A DNA stretch of 64,000 nucleotides from Erythrobacter mangrovi (GTDB lineage Bacteria; Pseudomonadota; Alphaproteobacteria; Sphingomonadales; Sphingomonadaceae): the NCBI RefSeq assembly GCF_013260645.1, contig NZ_CP053921.1, positions 1,805,763 to 1,869,762 on the forward strand. The letters are read 5' to 3'. The notes beneath the pieces are model-generated. The model saw nothing but the letters and a program-made list of their open reading frames with translations, did no database searches and had not been told where the DNA came from. This document shows, piece by piece, positions 1 to 11,284 of the stretch (position 1 is the first letter of the stretch; every line of letters begins with the position of its first letter). The position numbers were made by a program, and so were the translations under genes.

Positions 1-1
1 T

Positions 2-712
2 CGCCTGCAGCACTATTACCAATACCAGGTGATCCTGAAACCGAGCCCGGCGGATATCCAGGACCTCTACCTGGAAAGCCTGCGGGTGATCGGCATCGAT
101 CCGCTCAAGCACGATATCCGCTTCGTCGAGGATGACTGGGAAAGCCCGACGCTGGGCGCCTGGGGCCTGGGCTGGGAAGTCTGGTGCGACGGGATGGAAG
201 TGACCCAGTTCACCTATTTCCAACAGATGGGCGGCTTCGACTGCAAGCCGGTGGCAGGCGAGCTGACCTACGGGCTCGAGCGCCTGGCGATGTACATCCA
301 GGGCGTCGACAACGTCTATGACCTCAATTTCAACGGCGGCACGTCCTCAAGTAGCGAAGCGGTAGGACGCGAAAGACTCGTGACCTACGGCGACGTCTTC
401 CTCGAAAACGAGAAGCAGATGTCGAAGTGGAACTTCGAAGTCGCCGAAACCGACGCTCTGTTCGACCTGTTCAACAAGGCCGAGGCCGAGTGCAAGAATG
501 CGCTCGCGGCAGAGGTACCCATCGCCGCCTATGAGCAGGCGGTCGAGGCGAGCCACATCTTCAACCTGCTGCAGGCGCGCGGCGTGATCAGCGTGCAGGA
601 ACGCGCCAGCTACATGGGCCGCGTCCGCGACCTCGCGCGCGGTAGCTGCGAAGCCTACATGGCCAAGGAAGCGCCCCAATGGGCCGAGAAATATCCGGAG
701 TGGTCGAAATGA
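2..712 (+). CDS. glyQ: Glycyl-tRNA synthetase alpha subunit (5' end outside the window)
   Basis: This is the alpha chain of the bacterial alpha2beta2 glycyl-tRNA synthetase, which holds the class II catalytic core that charges tRNA-Gly. The reading frame is open from base 2, so the N-terminus, including the start codon, lies upstream of the window; the GTG at 29 is an internal Val. The visible part covers the family block with [18 protein letters not shown] and the [13 protein letters not shown] motif. A Ser/Gly-rich stretch near bases 331-380 ([15 protein letters not shown]) sits just before VTYGDVF and looks longer than the short loop I expect there. The stop codon overlaps the glyS start (ATGA, 709-712), so the two chains are probably translationally coupled. 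Confidence 0.95.
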   Translation, partial: RLQHYYQYQVILKPSPADIQDLYLESLRVIGIDPLKHDIRFVEDDWESPTLGAWGLGWEVWCDGMEVTQFTYFQQMGGFDCKPVAGELTYGLERLAMYIQGVDNVYDLNFNGGTSSSSEAVGRERLVTYGDVFLENEKQMSKWNFEVAETDALFDLFNKAEAECKNALAAEVPIAAYEQAVEASHIFNLLQARGVISVQERASYMGRVRDLARGSCEAYMAKEAPQWAEKYPEWSK

Positions 713-2868
713 GCGACTTCCTCCTCGAACTGCGCAGCGAAGAGATCCCGGCCCGGATGCAGGCGGGTGCGCGCGACGAACTCGAAAAGCTGTTCCGTCG
801 CGAGATGGAAGCCGCCGGCGTTGCGGTTGGCGTGATTACGGTCTGGTCGACCCCGCGTCGTCTCGCATTGATTGCGCGCAGCCTGCCCGAAGCCACCGAG
901 GCGGTCAGCGAAGAAGCCAAGGGCCCACCTGAAGGCGCGCCCGATGCCGCGATCGACGGATTCTGCCGCAAGAACGGCGTGACCCGCGACCAGCTTGAAT
1001 TGCGCGACATGAAGGGCCGCAACACCTGGTTCGCCGTAATCGAAAAGCCGGGCAGGGCGACCAGGGACGTCCTGGCCGGGGCGATCCCGGCCATCATTCG
1101 CGATTTCAGCTGGCCCAAGTCGATGCGCTGGGGAGCGGCCTCGCTCTCGACCGAGAGCCTGCGCTGGGTTCGCCCACTGTCGGGCATCGTCGCGCTGCTT
1201 GGCGATCATGTGATCGAATGCGAAGTGCACGGCGTTGCCAGCGGATCCGTGACCCACGGTCACCGTTTCCATCATTCGGGCGACATCACGATCGGCAATG
1301 CCGACGACTATGCGATGAAGCTGCGCGCAGGCCATGTGATCGTCGATCACAATGAGCGGCAGGACATGATCCGCGCCCGCGCCGCGCAGGTTGCATCCGA
1401 AGCCGGCCTCAAGCTGGTCGAGGACGAGGGCCTGGTGATCGAGAACGCCGGCCTCACCGAGTGGCCCGTGCCACTGCTCGGCCGTTTCGACGAGGCATTC
1501 CTCGACGTGCCGCCCGAGGTGATCCAGCTGACGGCGCGCGTGAACCAGAAGTATTTCGTCTGCGAGGATGCACAGGGCAAGCTCGCCAATGCCTTCGTCT
1601 GCACCGCCAATATCGCGGCGGCCGATGGCGGTACGGCGATCGTCGACGGCAACCGCAAGGTGCTTGCGGCGCGTCTCAGCGACGCGCGGTTCTTCTGGGA
1701 GCAGGATCGCAAGACTCCGCTTGCGCAGCAGGCCCGCAAGCTCTCGCGCATTACCTTCCATGAGAAGCTCGGGACGCTCGACGACAAGGTCGATCGTGTT
1801 GCCAAGTTGGCGGACTGGCTGGTCTTCGATGCCAAGGCTCCCAATGGCGACCACAAGTTGGCGCGTATGGCGGCTGAGCTGTCGAAGGCGGACCTCGTGA
1901 CTGAAATGGTTGGCGAGTTCCCTGAGCTCCAAGGCCTGATGGGCGGATATTACGCCCGCGCTGAAGGACTCCCCGACGAAGTCGCCGACGCAATCCGCGA
2001 CCACTACAAACCGGTCGGTGCAAATGACGAGGTTCCCACTGCGCCGACAACGGTGGCAGTGAGCCTTGCCGACAAGCTCGACAACCTGTTGAGCTTTTTC
2101 AAGATCGACATCCTGCCGACGGGATCGAAGGATCCCTTCGCTCTGCGCCGCGCGGCGCTGGGATATCTACGTCTTGTTCAGGCGAACAATCTGAAGCTCG
2201 AGCTCAACGAGGTCGTCCATGCTTGGGCGAGCAAGCCGATCCCCGCGCTCGCGGAAAAACTGGCAGATTTCCTGCTCGATCGACTTGCTGTGCAACTTCG
2301 CGATGAGGGCGTGCGTCACGACTACATCCTCGCGTCGCGGGCATGGCGGGGCCGCATCGACATGCGCGTCGATCGGGTTGAGGCGCGGGCGCGAGCGCTG
2401 ACCGGCTTCCTTGGTACCGACGACGGCACCAACCTCCTCGCCGGATACAAGCGCGCGGCCAATATCCTCAAGAAAGAGGACTGGCACGGCATCGAGGGCG
2501 AGATCGCCCGGACCGGCGAGGAAGACCCGCTGAGCCAGGTCGACGATCCCGACATGAAGGCCGTGATCGACGCAAAAATGACCGAGCGTCATGCGGCGGA
2601 GCTTTCCTACTCGCCCGAACCGGCGGAGAAGGCGCTGATGGACGCTATCGCCACAGCCGAACCGCAGGCCGCCAAGGCTATCGCCGCCGAGGATTTTGGC
2701 GCTGCCATGGCCGCGCTCGCGTCGCTGCGTGCGCCGATCGATCGCTTCTTCGATGAAGTGACGGTAAATGCGCCTGAAGAAAACAAGCGCGCAAACCGGC
2801 TCGATCAGCTTGCGCGGTTCCGTGCTGCAGTGCACAAAGTCGCGGACTTCTCGCGCATCGAGGGGTAG
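709..2868 (+). CDS. glyS: Glycyl-tRNA synthetase beta subunit
   Basis: The 719-residue beta chain partners GlyQ and contributes tRNA recognition. It begins [14 protein letters not shown], the hallmark beta-subunit N-terminus, and ends with a helical DALR-type anticodon-binding region (about residues 590-719). I chose the ATG at 709 because it overlaps the glyQ stop as ATGA and starts directly before the conserved N-terminus; an in-frame ATG at 679 would lie deep inside glyQ. The length is normal for the family. The downstream neighbour is ppdK after 132 bases, a gene order I believe is common in alphaproteobacteria. Confidence 0.97.
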   Translation: MSDFLLELRSEEIPARMQAGARDELEKLFRREMEAAGVAVGVITVWSTPRRLALIARSLPEATEAVSEEAKGPPEGAPDAAIDGFCRKNGVTRDQLELRDMKGRNTWFAVIEKPGRATRDVLAGAIPAIIRDFSWPKSMRWGAASLSTESLRWVRPLSGIVALLGDHVIECEVHGVASGSVTHGHRFHHSGDITIGNADDYAMKLRAGHVIVDHNERQDMIRARAAQVASEAGLKLVEDEGLVIENAGLTEWPVPLLGRFDEAFLDVPPEVIQLTARVNQKYFVCEDAQGKLANAFVCTANIAAADGGTAIVDGNRKVLAARLSDARFFWEQDRKTPLAQQARKLSRITFHEKLGTLDDKVDRVAKLADWLVFDAKAPNGDHKLARMAAELSKADLVTEMVGEFPELQGLMGGYYARAEGLPDEVADAIRDHYKPVGANDEVPTAPTTVAVSLADKLDNLLSFFKIDILPTGSKDPFALRRAALGYLRLVQANNLKLELNEVVHAWASKPIPALAEKLADFLLDRLAVQLRDEGVRHDYILASRAWRGRIDMRVDRVEARARALTGFLGTDDGTNLLAGYKRAANILKKEDWHGIEGEIARTGEEDPLSQVDDPDMKAVIDAKMTERHAAELSYSPEPAEKALMDAIATAEPQAAKAIAAEDFGAAMAALASLRAPIDRFFDEVTVNAPEENKRANRLDQLARFRAAVHKVADFSRIEG

Positions 2869-2869
2869 A

Positions 2870-2978
2870 TTTTCCGGCGAAGGGTGTCCCTGTCGCCTTT
2901 GGTGGACCGAAAGGCCTACAAGGTGCCGGAAAACAACGCGTTGATGGTCTAAAACCGAAGGCGACACCAAGTCGCCTT
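2870..2978 (+). promoter_or_regulatory. Inverted-repeat cluster between glyS and ppdK (terminator or leader element)
   Basis: The 132-base gap between glyS and ppdK holds three related arms. AAGGCGAC (2958-2965) can pair with GTCGCCTT at 2971-2978 across a five-base loop (ACCAA), and the run TTGTCGCTTT follows. The same GTCGCCTT also occurs at 2892-2899, so the AAGGCGAC arm has two possible partners. A further perfect 9-base inverted repeat joins TTTTCCGGC (2870-2878) to GCCGGAAAA (2925-2933). It may terminate glyS transcription or act as a ppdK leader structure. The pairing is seen in the sequence; the role is inference. Confidence 0.45.
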
Positions 2979-3000
2979 TGTCGCTTTAAGAGGAAATCCC

Positions 3001-5660
<2,660 letters not shown>

Positions 5661-5664
<4 letters not shown>

Positions 5665-6419
5665 TTTTTCCAGCTAGTTAGTGTGAGTATCTCGAAGTCT
5701 TCGAGAACTCTATCATGCTCGTCTGCAGTTGAGAGGAAGGCTTGGCGGGCCCGCTCCAGAGCGGCCTTGCCCAAAGCGGGTCCCGGTTTTGCCAGCACGT
5801 TGGCCAGCCCTTGGTCGCGCAGGTCGGACACCAGCCTGTCGAGCGAACTGTATGACACCGATAGCGTCCGCCCGTCGACCACCTGGCGCTTGAACAGGGC
5901 ACGCTGTAGCAGGGCGCTCGCCGCGCGATTATCGACCAGTGGATGCATGCGCGCTGCCGGCCGGTCGGGCTCCGCGGCGATCATTGCCCGACGAAGGTTG
6001 GCGAGGCTTCCGGCAGCGATCAAACTGCCGATGAAGATGCCTTCGTCCGACAATGCATTGCGGATATGGAGCAGCGCACCGGGTAGGTCGTTGACCCGAT
6101 CGAGTGAGGACAGGCTGACGATCAGGTCGAATGGCCCGTCGGGGATTGGCTGTTCCTCATCAAGAGACGCTACATCGCGTTCCGCGATCATCACGCCGCT
6201 GCCATTTAGCGAGAGCGCCAAGGTACCGGTCCAGTCACCGATCACGAGAACCCGCTTTGGCGCAAGACGCATGAACTCGAGTCGGTCGAGAACATCCTCG
6301 ACCATTTCGGCGATGAGGTAGCGCGCTGCATCGCGTTGGGACTGGCGCACCAACGCTCGGCGGAGTCCCGCAATGCGACGACGCCGGGAGAAAATCTGGG
6401 GAGGAGAAACGCTTGGCAT
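5661..6419 (-). CDS. SAM-methyltransferase-like protein (BioC/NDUFAF5 type)
   Basis: The 252-residue product has the layout of class I methyltransferases of the BioC/NDUFAF5 group: a basic N-terminus (MPSVSPPQIFSRRRR), a helix, then a strand-loop motif VLVIGDWTGTLA near residues 57-68, and FDLIVSLSSLDRVNDLPGAL as the later SAM-domain motif. The expected glycine-rich GxGxG loop is replaced by GDWTG, so SAM binding cannot be taken for granted. I preferred the ATG at 6419 over the far upstream start at 6527, because the longer version would cover the comF start region and adds only low-complexity Ala/Arg residues. The gene diverges from comF with about 55 bases between the starts. The substrate is unknown. 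Confidence 0.7.
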
Positions 6420-6474
6420 GGCCCGTCGCCCTGCCGCGCTTGCGCGCGCAGCGCAACCACGCCAGCATGCGCAC

Positions 6475-7245
6475 ATGTCGACAAGCCGCGTCATCGCCGA
6501 TGCACTCGCCCCGATTGTCGATTTCATCTATCCGCCACGCTGCCCCGCCTGCGGTGCCGGCGTTGGCGAGCAGGGCGGGCTCTGCGCCCAATGCTGGGAC
6601 GATCTCGTGATCCCGTCCGAGCCGTGCTGCGCCGCCTGCCAGCGTCCATTCGCTTCCGCGTCGTCGGATGGCTCGGCCCTCTGTGGGCCATGCCTTGCTA
6701 CCCGTCCGGTACACGATGGCATCGCTGCCGGGACGCTATATACTGAGACCTCACGCAAGCTCGTCCTTGCACTCAAGCACGGCGGCAGGATCGCGCTTGC
6801 CCCCATGCTCGCCCGTCTCATCGCAGCGCGATTGCCTACTGCAAATCCGCGGCGACTAATCGTACCGGTGCCGTTGCATCGCCGCAGATTGTGGTCACGT
6901 GGCTACAATCAGGCCGGCCTGCTGGCCCGCGAACTCGGCCGATTCGGCCACGGGATCGTGCTGGTCGATGCGCTTGTGCGGACCAGGTCGACTCCGACAC
7001 TGGGTGGTCTTGGCAAGCGCGAACGAGCGAAGGTGCTTGCTGGCGCGCTAGCTGTGCGGGGCAGTGCCAAGGAGCGCATCAAGGGAGCCGAGATAATCCT
7101 CGTCGATGATGTGCTGACCAGCGGTGCGACCAGTTCTGCCTGCGTCGCAGCGCTCAAGCGGGCCGGCGCGACCCGGGTGACGATCGCCTGCTTTGCCCGG
7201 GTTCTGGATGAAGCGCTCGATACGGCCCGCGGAAGCAAGGGCTAG
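6475..7245 (+). CDS. comF: ComF family phosphoribosyltransferase-like protein
   Basis: This is a 256-residue ComF/GntX-type protein. The N-terminus has paired cysteine knuckles (CPACG, CAQC, CCAAC, CGPC within about residues 22-68) that should bind zinc. The C-terminal half is a type I phosphoribosyltransferase domain with the PRPP-loop signature LVDDVLTSGATSSA and the YNQAGLLAREL block. ComF takes part in DNA uptake in naturally competent bacteria, but most genomes carrying it have no proven competence, and no other com gene is visible here. I chose the ATG at 6475 because the zinc domain follows soon after; an upstream ATG at 6418 would overlap the divergent methyltransferase gene. Confidence 0.85.
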   Translation: MSTSRVIADALAPIVDFIYPPRCPACGAGVGEQGGLCAQCWDDLVIPSEPCCAACQRPFASASSDGSALCGPCLATRPVHDGIAAGTLYTETSRKLVLALKHGGRIALAPMLARLIAARLPTANPRRLIVPVPLHRRRLWSRGYNQAGLLARELGRFGHGIVLVDALVRTRSTPTLGGLGKRERAKVLAGALAVRGSAKERIKGAEIILVDDVLTSGATSSACVAALKRAGATRVTIACFARVLDEALDTARGSKG

Positions 7246-7254
7246 CAAACGAAA

Positions 7255-7280
7255 CGCCCGGGACCTTACGGACCCGGGCG
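7255..7280. terminator. Hairpin downstream of comF
   Basis: CGCCCGGG (7255-7262) and CCCGGGCG (7273-7280) form a perfect 8-base GC-rich stem with a ten-base loop, starting nine bases after the comF stop. No T-tract follows on the plus strand, so it is a weak intrinsic terminator at best. The stop codon of a doubtful minus-strand frame (7266-7268) falls within the loop. Confidence 0.5.
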
Positions 7281-7599
7281 CCACGTGACGAAATTTACCG
7301 GACCGGTCTTGCGACTACGGTGCAGCCCCCCAGCCAGCACCTCGATCCATCCCTCATCGTTGCCGGATGCGCCGTGCAAACCCTCAACACGGCAGCGGAT
7401 CCGGTACCCCCATGAACCTGGCGCTCTATTGGCACCGATGCTCCGGTGGGCAGGCTTTTCAACCTGCATTGGGAATGTTCCCCATGATGCCCCTTCTTGG
7501 AATAACCATTTACACAAGCGCTTCATTTTGCGAGCGGTTTGTGGTTATCCTGCAACAAGATCGTCGCGATCCTACAAGTTCGGAAGGAATGGAGCCCCG
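7281..7599. other. Gap between comF and hisI; possible small minus-strand gene and hisI promoter region
   Basis: This is the only stretch over 300 bases without a confident gene. A minus-strand frame, 7266-7469, could encode 67 residues from MQVEKPAHRS; its C-terminal half (RIRCRVEGLHGASGNDEGW) has locally GC-rich third positions but matches no family I recognise. The segment 7485-7560 is AT-richer than its surroundings and holds partial dyads (ATAACCA 7502-7508 with TGGTTAT 7542-7548; CACAA with TTGTG inside), so it probably carries the hisI promoter or leader. GGGAA-TG-TTCCC at 7471-7482 is a short dyad. I found no RNA gene here. Confidence 0.35.
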
Positions 7600-7971
7600 G
7601 TGTCGACCACTCAGGAGCGGGAAAACGGCAGCATCTTCATGCCGAAGTTCGATGATCACGGTTTGCTCACCGCGGTCGTGGTCGACGCGGCATCCGGCGC
7701 CGTGCTGATGGTCGCCTTCATGGACGAGGAAGCACTGGAAGCGACTCGCAAGACTGGCCAGGCCCATTTTCACTCCCGGTCGAGAGGTCGCCTGTGGAAA
7801 AAGGGCGAGTCGTCGGGGCATGTGCTCGAAGTGAACGAGATGCTGGTCGACTGCGATCAGGATGCTCTGGTCCTGCGCTGCACGCCGGCCGGGCCGACCT
7901 GCCATACCGGCGCCGCAAGTTGTTTCTACCGCGTACTCGACGACGGCGTTCTCCAGCGCGTCAAGACTTGA
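7600..7971 (+). CDS. hisI: Phosphoribosyl-AMP cyclohydrolase
   Basis: HisI opens the adenine ring of phosphoribosyl-AMP in the third step of histidine synthesis. The 123-residue protein carries all family blocks: LMVAFMDEEAL, HSRSRGRLWKKGE, the metal-binding DCDQDAL and CHTGAASCF. There is no fused HisE domain and no other his gene nearby, so it is a solitary hisI. I chose the GTG at 7600 because GGAG (7591-7594) stands at Shine-Dalgarno distance; the next candidate is the ATG at 7639, also before the conserved core. The stop overlaps the -35 region of the merR promoter. Confidence 0.9.
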   Translation: MSTTQERENGSIFMPKFDDHGLLTAVVVDAASGAVLMVAFMDEEALEATRKTGQAHFHSRSRGRLWKKGESSGHVLEVNEMLVDCDQDALVLRCTPAGPTCHTGAASCFYRVLDDGVLQRVKT

Positions 7972-7997
7972 CGCTTACGTAAACGTGCGACTAGATA
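7968..7997 (+). promoter_or_regulatory. merR promoter with near-palindromic operator in the spacer
   Basis: TTGACG (7968-7973) and TAGATA (7992-7997) form a -35/-10 pair with an 18-base spacer. Inside the spacer, ACGCTTACGTAAACGT (7971-7986) is a 16-base palindrome with one mismatched pair around the perfect core TTACGTAA. An operator placed within a stretched spacer is the known architecture of MerR-family autoregulated promoters. The ACGTAAACGT character resembles what I recall of LiuR-type MerR operators. The pattern is seen; the identity of the binder is inferred. Confidence 0.6.
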
Positions 7998-8029
7998 GCG
8001 GTATGAACCAGCCGCTTGCCAAGGAAGCC

Positions 8030-8458
8030 ATGTCGTTCGACCCCGACCGTCGCCATGCGGGTGCGCACCTTGATCGCCCGGACGAGCTCGACCGTGACCA
8101 GTTCTCCATCTCGGATCTCACCAGCGAATTCGGCTGCACCGCCCGCGCGCTTCGTTTTTACGAGGACGAAGGGCTGATCGCGCCGTCCCGGATCGGCCTG
8201 ACCAGGATCTACTCCAAACGCGATCGGGCCCGGCTTGCCTGGATCATGCGGGCAAAGAATGTCGGATTCTCGCTGACCGAAATCCGCGAGATGATCGATC
8301 TTTATGACCTCGGCGACGGGCGCCAGGAACAGCGCCGCGTCACCATCGAGAAGTGCAGGGCGCATATCGCCAAGCTCAAGGAACAACGCGCCGACATCGA
8401 CAGTTCGATCAAGGAACTGACGGAATTCATCGGCATCGTCGAATCCCAACTCGACTGA
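8030..8458 (+). CDS. MerR family transcriptional regulator
   Basis: The product is a 142-residue MerR-type DNA-binding regulator. The winged helix-turn-helix spans about residues 22-90 (FSISDLTSEFGCTARALRFYEDEGL and the RIYSKRDRARLAWI wing), followed by the dimerisation helix that ends the protein. No cysteine-rich metal-binding tail is present, which argues against a metal sensor and fits the LiuR-like acyl-CoA/branched-chain group. I chose the ATG at 8030 because AAGGA precedes it; the ATG at 8003 would add nine residues and could be read from a leaderless transcript. The acyl-CoA dehydrogenase gene follows 47 bases downstream on the same strand, so the two are likely co-regulated. Confidence 0.85.
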   Translation: MSFDPDRRHAGAHLDRPDELDRDQFSISDLTSEFGCTARALRFYEDEGLIAPSRIGLTRIYSKRDRARLAWIMRAKNVGFSLTEIREMIDLYDLGDGRQEQRRVTIEKCRAHIAKLKEQRADIDSSIKELTEFIGIVESQLD

Positions 8459-8505
8459 ATCCCCCGGCGGAACGCCGCAACTAAAACCCTGTCAAGGAAC
8501 CCAAA

Positions 8506-10311
8506 ATGCCGACCTATACCGCGCCGACCCGCGATACCCGTTTCATCGTCAACGAGGTTCTGGATCTTGCCAGTTACGGCAATCTGCCCGGTTTCGAGGT
8601 GGCGTCGACGGATGTGACCGACGCGGTTATCAACGAGGGCGGCAGGTTCTGTTCCGAGGTTCTCGCGCCGCTCAACTTGCCCGGCGACCAGGAAGGCTGC
8701 ACGCGCCATCCCGATGGCTCGGTGACGACACCCAAGGGATTCAAGGAAGCTTTCGACCAGTTCCGCGAATCCGGTTGGGGCACCTTGTCGGCTCCCGAGG
8801 AGTTCGGCGGCCAGGGGCTTCCCCACTTGCTCGGCATGGTGATGGAGGAATTCATCTCCAGCTCGAACCAGGCTTTCGGGATGTATCCGGGCCTGACCAA
8901 CGGTGCAGTGTCGGCCCTGATCGCCAAGGGATCGCAGGAGCAGAAGGAGAAGTATCTCCCCAAGATGATCTCCAACGAGTGGACCGGTACCATGAACCTG
9001 ACCGAGCCGCATTGCGGCACGGACCTCGGCATGATCCGGACCCGCGCCGAGCCGCAGGCTGACGGCAGCTATGCGATCACGGGCACCAAGATCTTCATCT
9101 CTGCCGGTGAGCATGACCTCGCCGACAACATCATCCACCTGGTTCTGGCCAAGACCCCCGGGGCGCCTGATTCGACTAAGGGGATCTCGCTGTTCGTCGT
9201 GCCCAAGTTCCTCGTGAACGAGGATGGGTCACTCGGCGAACGCAATGGCGTGATGTGCGGTTCGATCGAACACAAGATGGGCATCCACGCCAACTCGACC
9301 TGCGTCCTCAACTATGACGGAGCGAAGGGCTGGCTGGTCGGCGAGGAAAACAAGGGCCTCGCCGCCATGTTCATCATGATGAACGCCGCCCGGCTTGGCG
9401 TCGGTATCCAGGGCCTCAGCATGGCCGAGGTATCGTACCAGAACGCAGTCGCTTACGCGCTCGACCGGCGTCAGGGCAGGGCGCTTACGGGCCCGGCCGA
9501 TCCGCAGGCGCAGGCCGATCCTATCTTCGTCCACCCCGACGTTCGCCGTATGTTGATGGACGCCAAGGCCTTTACCGAAGGCATGCGCATGCTGTGCCTG
9601 TGGGGCGCGTTGCTGGTCGATCTCAGCCACAAGGCGCAGACCGAGGAAGAACGTGCGGAAGCCGATGCGATGATCGGTCTGCTGACCCCGGTCATTAAGG
9701 GTTACGGCACCGACAAGGGTTACGATGTCGCCACCAACATGCAGCAGGTGTTCGGCGGCCACGGCTACATCGAAGAATGGGGCATGAGCCAGTTCGTTCG
9801 CGATGCCCGTATCGCGATGATCTACGAAGGTACCAATGGCGTGCAGGCCATGGACCTTTGTGGCCGCAAGCTGGCGCAGAATGGCGGCGCGGCTGTCCAG
9901 GCCTATTTCAAGGCAATCGGCGAGGATATCGCTGCAGCGAAGGGTGACGAGACGCTCGGACCGCTCGCCGAGGCGCTGGAAAAGGCGCTCGGCCAACAGC
10001 AGGCAGCGACGATGTGGTTCATGCAGAACGCGATGGCCAACCCCAACCATCTCGGTGCGGGTGCTCATCACTACATGCACATCATGGGCATCGTTTCACT
10101 GGGCTGGATGTGGCTGCGCATGGCCAATGTTGCACAGGCTGCGTTGGCTGCCGGGACCGACGACAAGGCGTTCTACGAAGCCAAGCTTGCTACGGCGCGT
10201 TATTACATGGACCGCTTCCTGCCCGACACCGGCGCGCTTCGCCGCAAGCTGGAAGCCGGATCGGACAGCATGATGGCGCTGGGCGCAGAGGCGTTCGCGA
10301 CAGCTGCCTGA
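8506..10311 (+). CDS. Acyl-CoA dehydrogenase with C-terminal extension (FadE-like)
   Basis: This 601-residue flavoenzyme should oxidise acyl-CoA to trans-2-enoyl-CoA during fatty acid or related beta-oxidation. It shows N-terminal, middle and C-terminal ACAD domains: NLTEPHCGTDLG is the FAD/substrate loop (about residue 165), QQVFGGHGYIEEWG follows at about 415, and MIYEGTNGVQAMDL carries the catalytic Glu near residue 443. The extra C-terminal helical domain (about 470-601) marks the long ACAD group. AAGGA precedes the ATG at Shine-Dalgarno distance. The merR gene directly upstream and its operator suggest substrate-responsive control. The chain-length preference cannot be read from sequence. 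Confidence 0.92.
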   Translation: MPTYTAPTRDTRFIVNEVLDLASYGNLPGFEVASTDVTDAVINEGGRFCSEVLAPLNLPGDQEGCTRHPDGSVTTPKGFKEAFDQFRESGWGTLSAPEEFGGQGLPHLLGMVMEEFISSSNQAFGMYPGLTNGAVSALIAKGSQEQKEKYLPKMISNEWTGTMNLTEPHCGTDLGMIRTRAEPQADGSYAITGTKIFISAGEHDLADNIIHLVLAKTPGAPDSTKGISLFVVPKFLVNEDGSLGERNGVMCGSIEHKMGIHANSTCVLNYDGAKGWLVGEENKGLAAMFIMMNAARLGVGIQGLSMAEVSYQNAVAYALDRRQGRALTGPADPQAQADPIFVHPDVRRMLMDAKAFTEGMRMLCLWGALLVDLSHKAQTEEERAEADAMIGLLTPVIKGYGTDKGYDVATNMQQVFGGHGYIEEWGMSQFVRDARIAMIYEGTNGVQAMDLCGRKLAQNGGAAVQAYFKAIGEDIAAAKGDETLGPLAEALEKALGQQQAATMWFMQNAMANPNHLGAGAHHYMHIMGIVSLGWMWLRMANVAQAALAAGTDDKAFYEAKLATARYYMDRFLPDTGALRRKLEAGSDSMMALGAEAFATAA

Positions 10312-10378
10312 GCGGCAGGTGGAACACCGAACCGGGGCATTCTAAAAATTCCGGGATCATGAATTAAGCTTCTGTTTC

Positions 10379-10410
10379 AGGTGGTTGCGCGGATTTTCGC
10401 GCAGCCACCT
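10379..10410. terminator. Strong hairpin terminator between acyl-CoA dehydrogenase and dienelactone hydrolase genes
   Basis: AGGTGGTTGCGCG (10379-10391) pairs with CGCGCAGCCACCT (10398-10410) in a 13-base stem with a single G-T wobble and the loop GATTTT. The bases after it (GTCACTTTT) are only modestly T-rich. It lies in the 194-base gap between two convergent genes and could serve both directions. Confidence 0.65.
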
Positions 10411-10505
10411 GTCACTTTTGAGTTACCGGAGATCGTGCCAGCCGGACGATAAGAAAGAGCTGGCCGATCCTATCGCTGCTTTGACGGGTAGGAAATCCGG
10501 ATTGG

Positions 10506-11216
10506 TCAGGCGTGCGCCTGTCCCAACACCTCATCAAACAGGGCGTGCATCGCTGCCCAGCTCTGGCGGTCGGCACTCGCGTTGAATGCCGGATTGGGTG
10601 AGCCATCGAGCATGACAGGGTTGGTGAACCCGTGTTCGACACCCGCATAGCTGTGGAAGTGCCAGTTCGCTGATACGCGATCCATTTCCTCCCAGAAGCC
10701 GTTGACCTGACTGCGGGGAACCAGCGCGTCGGCATCGCCGTGGCAGACGAGTATGCGCGGCCCGATTGCGTCAACCGCGGGGAGGGGCGTCTCCAACAGG
10801 CCATGGAAACTTACCACAACGGCCAGGTCCTGCCCGTCACGCGCCATCTCGAGCACTGCGAAGCCACCAAGGCAGAAGCCGATCGCAAGTTGAGGCACGT
10901 CAGGTTCGAGTTCACGCAATAGGGCGATGGTAGCGCGCAGCCGTGTGCGCATGGCTCGCGGGTCCGAGCGCAGCTTCGTCATCACCGCGAAGGCCTGCTG
11001 AAAATCGCTTGGCGCCTCGGGTCCGTAGAAATCGCCAATGAGGACCGAATACCCCGCTTCAACCAAGTCGCGCGCTTTGGCTTCGACCCCGGGGGTCGAG
11101 TTCATGAAGGTGGGAAAGATCGCGACGGCGGCCCGCGCCGGACCATCGGGAGTCATGCGCAAAGCCGTTAGCGGAGTGTCCCCATCAGCATACGGGACTT
11201 TTATGAAGTCTTTCAT
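10506..11216 (-). CDS. Dienelactone hydrolase family protein
   Basis: This is a 236-residue alpha/beta hydrolase of the dienelactone hydrolase family. The nucleophile is Cys115 in GFCLGG, and the triad is completed by an Asp in HGDADALV (about 161-163) and His195 in VEHGF. The family opens lactones such as dienelactone in chlorocatechol breakdown, but most genomic copies have unknown substrates, and no aromatic-degradation genes lie nearby. No signal peptide is visible, so it is cytosolic. The upstream gap to the divergent unknown gene at 11285 is only 68 bases. The substrate remains open. Confidence 0.88.
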   Translation of the reverse strand: MKDFIKVPYADGDTPLTALRMTPDGPARAAVAIFPTFMNSTPGVEAKARDLVEAGYSVLIGDFYGPEAPSDFQQAFAVMTKLRSDPRAMRTRLRATIALLRELEPDVPQLAIGFCLGGFAVLEMARDGQDLAVVVSFHGLLETPLPAVDAIGPRILVCHGDADALVPRSQVNGFWEEMDRVSANWHFHSYAGVEHGFTNPVMLDGSPNPAFNASADRQSWAAMHALFDEVLGQAHA

Positions 11217-11284
11217 ATTTCGCTCTTTATTGGTTCAGAACCGAAAACGGGGGGTCTTTCGGGGACAGATGCAGGAGACAGCAA

